Part shown: piece after piece, positions 59,444 to 64,000 of the stretch | How positions within the stretch are numbered: the stretch's first letter is position 1 | How the letters are laid out: the number at the start of each line of letters is the position of its first letter | From: Jaltomata sinuosa | Lineage: Eukaryota; Streptophyta; Magnoliopsida; Solanales; Solanaceae | Reading direction: 5' to 3' | DNA length: 64,000 nt | Assembly (NCBI GenBank): GCA_003996215.1 | Contig: QJPP01003123.1 | Span: forward strand, 186,001-250,000 | Made by a program: the position numbers and the translations under genes | Notes under the pieces: model-generated | What the model was told of the DNA's origin: nothing | Seen by the model: only the letters and a program-made list of their open reading frames with translations | Databases searched by the model: none

Positions 59444-60087
59444 TCTAGACCATCCAGCTGAATTGCGGTGTAATCAACTCCGTGAGACTCGACCAACCCA
59501 AGATTATGTAACCTCTCCTGGTAACTAGTCAGAAATTCATGCGCATCCTCCCTAGGAGCACCTGAAAACCTTGGGGAACCAAACCTCAAAAACCTACAAA
59601 GCATATTTTGCTCCTCCGAAGATATAACAGGCCTAGCTGGAATAGGCGGGATAATAGTAGGAATTGGCAATACCTTTAATAGAGGAGCTGCAGTAGCAGG
59701 CTGCACTCCTGAACTATGTGATGTTGCTTGGGCTGAAGTCTGAGCCTCGTCTTTGACCTGAGAACCAATCAAAGTATCGGGCGAAGCTGCTGGCTGACAC
59801 ATACCCTCAAGGAACCCAAGCAAGCCAACCAAAGTGTCCTGTAGCACTAGAGTAGCCACAAAACCCACGAGATGCTAGACTGGCCCCATACCCTCCAGCT
59901 GATACTGTACCTCCTCAACCCCAATATCAGGCTCTGGTGATGGTAACCTAGTGTGGGCCTGAGCTAGCATCGCAACCTATCCCCTATTTGGACCTCGAGG
60001 TCGACCTCTACCCCGTCCCCTAGTTGGGGCTCTAACTATAGGTACAGAGGTCTCGTCCTCACCTGCTGCTGATTTCTTCTGAACCAT
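59444..60087 (-). pseudogene. E gag, N-terminal half
   Basis: The ATG at 60,087-60,085 opens MVQKKSAAGEDETSVPIVRA, an Arg/Gly-rich stretch, and a stop near 59,975. An open part at 59,434-59,868 follows, including LLKVLPIPTIIPPIPARPVI and FRFGSPRFSGAPREDAHEFL. It ends at the G insertion; the rest of gag is at 45,148 and below. It aligns with C gag at 25,917-26,171. Confidence 0.8.
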
Positions 60088-60283
60088 ATGAGAAAGAGTG
60101 AAACAAAAGATACTTAGAAGTTGATAAGGTCAAGGATGCACGATAAGAAATCAAACAAGATGGAATCTTTTCTAGGAATTCCCTATAGCCTCTCGCAGAT
60201 AGGATACGAATATCATCATACCAATCCACGAGACTCTACTAGACACTTTGCTCTTGTACTGGCAAGACCGGTAAACTTATATA

Positions 60284-60293
60284 TTTGATACCA
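60284..60293 (-). other. E primer-binding site, damaged
   Basis: TTTGATACCA reads TGGTATCAAA on the minus strand. The first eight bases match the initiator-Met tRNA complement and the rest is mutated. It lies 3 nt inside the 5' LTR at 60,297. Confidence 0.7.
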
Positions 60294-60296
60294 CTC

Positions 60297-62441
60297 TATC
60301 ACGACCCAAAATTGGGCTGTAATGGCGCCTATATAATCCCCAAATAAGCAAGCCAACCCAAAGATGCGTAAGATAATAATACAATATAAATAAGAAAAAT
60401 GAAAGAGAAAATATATGGAAATAATGGCCAATAGTATAGATACATACCAACTATAATAAATATATAAAATGGCTCTAAAGTGACCGAGAAGACAATATAT
60501 ACACAAGAACCAACCACGAACTTGGTGTCACTGATACAAGAGTTTCTAAGGTACGGAATATCTATACAACAAGTTATGTCTATCCAAAATACAAAATATA
60601 GACAGAAAGGTAGATGGAAAGTAGTAAAAGTCTCCAAAACATCGAGAGCTCACCATGATCCAAATAGCAGCTGGCCACGAATGATTGGAGGATCTAAGAG
60701 GGTGGCTTGTACTAGGTGTTTTATCAGAAAAAGATACAGAGTGTAGTATGAGTACTAAAATAATGGGTACCTAGTAGGCACCATAGGCCGATCGAGCTCA
60801 GAAAGATAGTATATAAAATAAACTACTGGAAAGTAAATTAACTACAGGGATCCACCAAAAAATCTAGGTATCAATGGAGTATAGAAATAATCTAGATAGA
60901 TAATAGAGATAATAATAATAATAAAGAAGAAAGAAGTAGACAACCATGGTAAAGTACAAGCCAGGAACCATCACGATGCAATGTGAAATCCATGCGATGC
61001 AGTATAAGTCCAATGCATGTGTGGGTTTGGAATCCTATATCGAACACACAATAAGTAAATTTAAGTTTGGAATCTTACATCAATCACATGATAAGTAAAA
61101 TATAAGTCTGGAATCTTACATCAGACGGATGATAAAATAACAAATGCTCTCCCCGAAGCTCAAGTTAGTGGAAAATGAGGCTTCTAGTTTCAAAAATCCA
61201 AAATTAATAGTAAAGTGGTACAAACCCTTTTAAAAGTTTGAAATGCATGGTAAGAGTGAAAAGTTTCTTTTTAACCCAGGAGCCAAACATTTCCCTTACA
61301 AAACTTATTTATGTGCCATGCTTATGATCACCAAAAAGGATAAGTATATATGTACATACAGTGCACACTCAATTAAGAACAAAATAAAAACCAAGGAATA
61401 GGGCAAGGGTACCCTCCAAACAAGGTACTTATGTGGAACTCTGTCCAGCTCAAAGCTATGGCCTCGGGCTAATAGTTACACAATAATGATAAAAATAAAC
61501 TGAACAAGCAGAAAATAACTATGACAATCACTGAGACTCTACCTCTAAGACCTCCTAAAAGCATTCTAAGAATTCTAGGCTAGCACAGCAATTCTACAAG
61601 CTCCTAAACTTAGGATAAGCAGTATAATTCTAATCTACGGTCCCGAAATGGCCAATTTATATAATCACAGGATTTAAGCCTATTACTACCCTAAGATCCT
61701 ACCTAACATTCTAATAATTTATAAAATATAAAATCTAACTAAGCCAAGTCTAATGAAAATGAACTGTAACCTACCTCGGGGCCAAATTGCAAACACGAAC
61801 TGCACTCATGTGCCTTTCCTTTCTAAACAGTCTCAGAATGGAGCCACGCTATCAAGAATACAATCCAGGTGTCAAGATAAGAAGAATGACACCCATATTA
61901 CTATACCAAAAATTCAAGTCAAAAATCAGGTCAAAAATGAACCTTGGGGCCTACGCGACAGATTGAAAAACAAATTTCACAATTATGCTCACAGTGGGTT
62001 TATAAACCCATGCCCAGAGTTTGAGCACAAATGAGGCTCATCTCGGGGCCCAAAATAGCCTCGAAACCCACTTTAATCAAGAATTCAGAAATAATGTCAA
62101 GACGATGACTAGAACGAAAGAGAATCACCTCAATAGGACATAAAAATCAATGAAAATAGATGATTTCTCTCCTTAGCCGATCTTTATCAATGGAGGAATG
62201 AGTTGGAAAATGAAATGAAGGATAAGAAGATAATTTATCTACCAGTGATCGGCACACCTGCGATCAAAATGACATAGGTGCGGCATCAATGTGGTGCCCA
62301 AAATACCACAGAGGCAGTGGTCAACTGAACCCCCGCTGGTGTGGAGAACATGTCACAGGGGCGGCACTACAGGCACAACAAAAAGGAGTGCAGGGTCACC
62401 CCATGCCAACATCACCCAGGGCCGCAAGTGCGGCTAGTGAC
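60297..62441 (-). repeat. E 5' LTR, first piece
   Basis: It starts TATCACGACCCAAAATTGGG (TG now TA) and follows the C LTR to about 62,100. It then enters its own word block (62,240-62,441: GGTGCGGCA, GGGCGGCAC, CCGCAAGTGCGG). It is cut by H at GTGAC. No gene. Confidence 0.85.
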
Positions 62442-63907
62442 TAATGACGTTCAAAAACACTCTCCTGAAGGAGGTGGTAACGATCGTCGTTCAAAACAAT
62501 AATAACCCAATGGATGTTGGGGTCATATCCATGAAGAATGTGAAGATGAATAGCCAATCAATTATCAAATAACAATCACTAGAGCGAGTATGTGTTCAAG
62601 CAAACAAAAGTAAAAGTTAGGGGAAAAGGTTTGGGAATTAACGAATCACAATTTCAACACGAGAACAACGTAAACACAATTTGATGATCAAGAGAAGGAA
62701 TACTAGGGGTATGCTTCCGATGGGGTTCTATAATGGGATAGGGAATTGATTAATCATGAAAACTTTTAATTAAAGGTATGGGTAGCTTGGTTCGAGGTAT
62801 ATTTTGTAGTCTTTCGACCCTTCAAACATATGTACCATGGTCTTTTCTCAAGCACCATAGCTTTACATTAACTAACCAATTAATACTTGGGTGAATTAAA
62901 CTATTTCTAGCTTTGATTCTTAGATGGGAATTCCTTCGATCAAGCTATTTCTAGCCTAAATCTATGGTGGAAATCCCAAATCCCTGCTATTGAATTTTTA
63001 CCCAATTTATGAACTCCTGTTTCAAGCAAGTATAAAAATTAGTAAACTCAATCAATGTTTACAACCATCAATTTTATGATTAAACCATGAAGAATTCAAT
63101 AGACTCATACTAAATAATTAATTATAAGCACAATTAATCAATACCCATATCCAAATTCAAACACCCATCATTCACATATCGCTAGAATAAAATTTAGCAA
63201 CTCATATTATAGGAACAAGAGAAGATACCAAATGGGTTTCCCAAAATTCCATACATATTGAAAGCTAAGTTCAATTCCAAGCTCCAAATCTTTACAAATC
63301 TGTGTTTTTCAATGAGGAAGAAGAAAAGAGAAAGTGTACTCTCAATGCTCTTCCTTGGGGAAAGTAAAAACTGAATTATCTCTTATGTACACACTCCAAA
63401 AAGGATTTTAGAACCTTCCGAAATATGTCATATGTACTTGGACAAGAATTCCCTTCAAGGCTTGTGCGATTGACGTGCGACGGCACCTGTAATTGCACTT
63501 TGAATTTTGTGGATCGCAGGCGCCTTTCTCTTAAAGTAGTGGAGTCCATCATCTTGTACGATTCAGGTGCAAAAGGGAGGGAGATCGCCCATCGCATTAT
63601 GTGGCTCGCATATTGGTAACTGCTCAGGCAGTTTTTGATCTTCCATATGTGATGGCACCTGCAAAATACAGGTGCCTCTTTCTGGCTCGCACATTATCTT
63701 GCATCTCCTCACCGATTCTTCCCTTTTTTGATCACATTCATGTTTTTACTTCATTTTAAGCTGGATTCAATTCCTTTGATTTTTTCAGTTGACAAAGAGT
63801 ACCTGTATTTAAATCAATAAAGACAATAAGTACCTCTAATTCGCATCAAAACATGGTAATAATTCATGAGTAAAGGTTCAATAAGTTGGTAGATTACTAA
63901 CATATCA
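62442..63907 (-). mobile_element. Solo LTR H (same family as I), minus strand
   Basis: Bounded by an exact 5-bp duplication, GTGAC at 62,437-62,441 and 63,908-63,912. Ends are TAATGACGTTC (mutated TGATAACG) and ACTAACATATCA. Read in reverse it parallels solo LTR I: its left end matches I's last 45 bp, and its right end 'aataagttggtagattactaacatatca' matches I's first 30 bp. Length is 1,466 bp. A GC-word segment lies at about 63,460-63,700. It contains no element interior, so it is a recombination product. Confidence 0.88.
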
Positions 63908-64000
63908 GTGACCGCAGGGGTGACAGCGCAGGTGCACCCCCAGGAATGCAGGTGCACAATACTAGATACCAGCAGCACCAATTGTGACAACACATAACCA
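63908..64000 (-). repeat. E 5' LTR resumes
   Basis: After the second GTGAC the GC-word block of E continues (CGCAGGGGTGACAGCGCAGG, 'gcaggtgcac' repeated) to the end of the window. The true 5' end of E, and hence its target site, lie outside. Confidence 0.7.

Larger units (their letters stand above)
41070..64000 (-). mobile_element. Element E: chromovirus of the C family, deleted and nested
   Basis: The left LTR fragment starts TGTCACGACCTGAAATAAGG (41,070). The interior runs 41,641-45,148 and 59,444-60,296; the 5' LTR runs 60,297-62,441 and 63,908 to the window end. Foreign inserts are G with F (45,154-59,438) and H (62,442-63,907). A deletion joins the 3' LTR directly to the middle of integrase, removing the rest of that LTR, the polypurine tract, the chromodomain and the integrase C-terminus. 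Domain order and sequence match C throughout. Confidence 0.85.

Overview
The window is plant nuclear DNA built almost entirely from nested, decayed long-terminal-repeat (LTR) retrotransposons of the Ty3/gypsy superfamily. I recognise no host gene, rRNA, tRNA, CRISPR array or DNA transposon. The chromodomain-bearing (Tekay/Del-like) pol genes, the initiator-methionine-tRNA primer sites, the 2-3.5 kb LTRs and two copies of the 'putative plant transposon protein' family suggest a large plant genome. The LTR wording resembles Solanaceae (Capsicum, Solanum or Nicotiana type); that species call is memory, not computation. Pericentromeric or other heterochromatin is likely.

Layout. (1) 1-5974: element A, an old non-autonomous element. 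It has part of an LTR with a TATA box, a non-coding 3' region, and a 2.3 kb minus-strand gene (2784-5061) that keeps one reading frame broken by nine stops. (2) 5975-15555: element B, a three-LTR, two-interior tandem array of a non-autonomous relative of element D. It holds only gag remnants, and about 1.14 kb is almost identical between the copies although the flanks differ by 5-8%. (3) 15556-17452: a second, divergent transposon-protein pseudogene and an old Athila/Tat-like fragment. (4) 17453-40132: element C, a chromovirus with an exact ATTCT target duplication. Its RT-RNase H region carries a 1.38 kb tandem duplication, and its 5' LTR is interrupted by a solo LTR (element I, 27906-29290) and by complete element D (30138-39402). 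(5) 40133-41069: the older Athila/Tat-like fragment resumes on the far side of C. (6) 41070-64000: element E, same family as C. Its gag is split by a solo LTR (element G, 45154-59438), itself split by complete element F (45924-58188). Its 5' LTR is split by solo LTR H (62442-63907, exact GTGAC duplication) and runs off the window.

All elements except I read on the minus strand, so on the plus strand each appears as 3' LTR, polypurine tract, chromodomain/integrase, RNase H, RT, protease, gag, primer-binding site, 5' LTR. Every pol is broken, so nothing here can move by itself. The nesting gives relative ages: the Athila/Tat-like fragment is older than C, which is older than I and D; E is older than G, which is older than F; and H is younger than E.

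The most informative points are the B array with its likely gene-conversion tract, the (AT)n microsatellite that grew out of a TATA box in one LTR of C but not the other, the duplication inside C that happened after C was dead, and blocks of GC-rich palindromic words beside the TATA box in several unrelated LTR families. Percentages are by-eye counts over stated stretches, not alignments.
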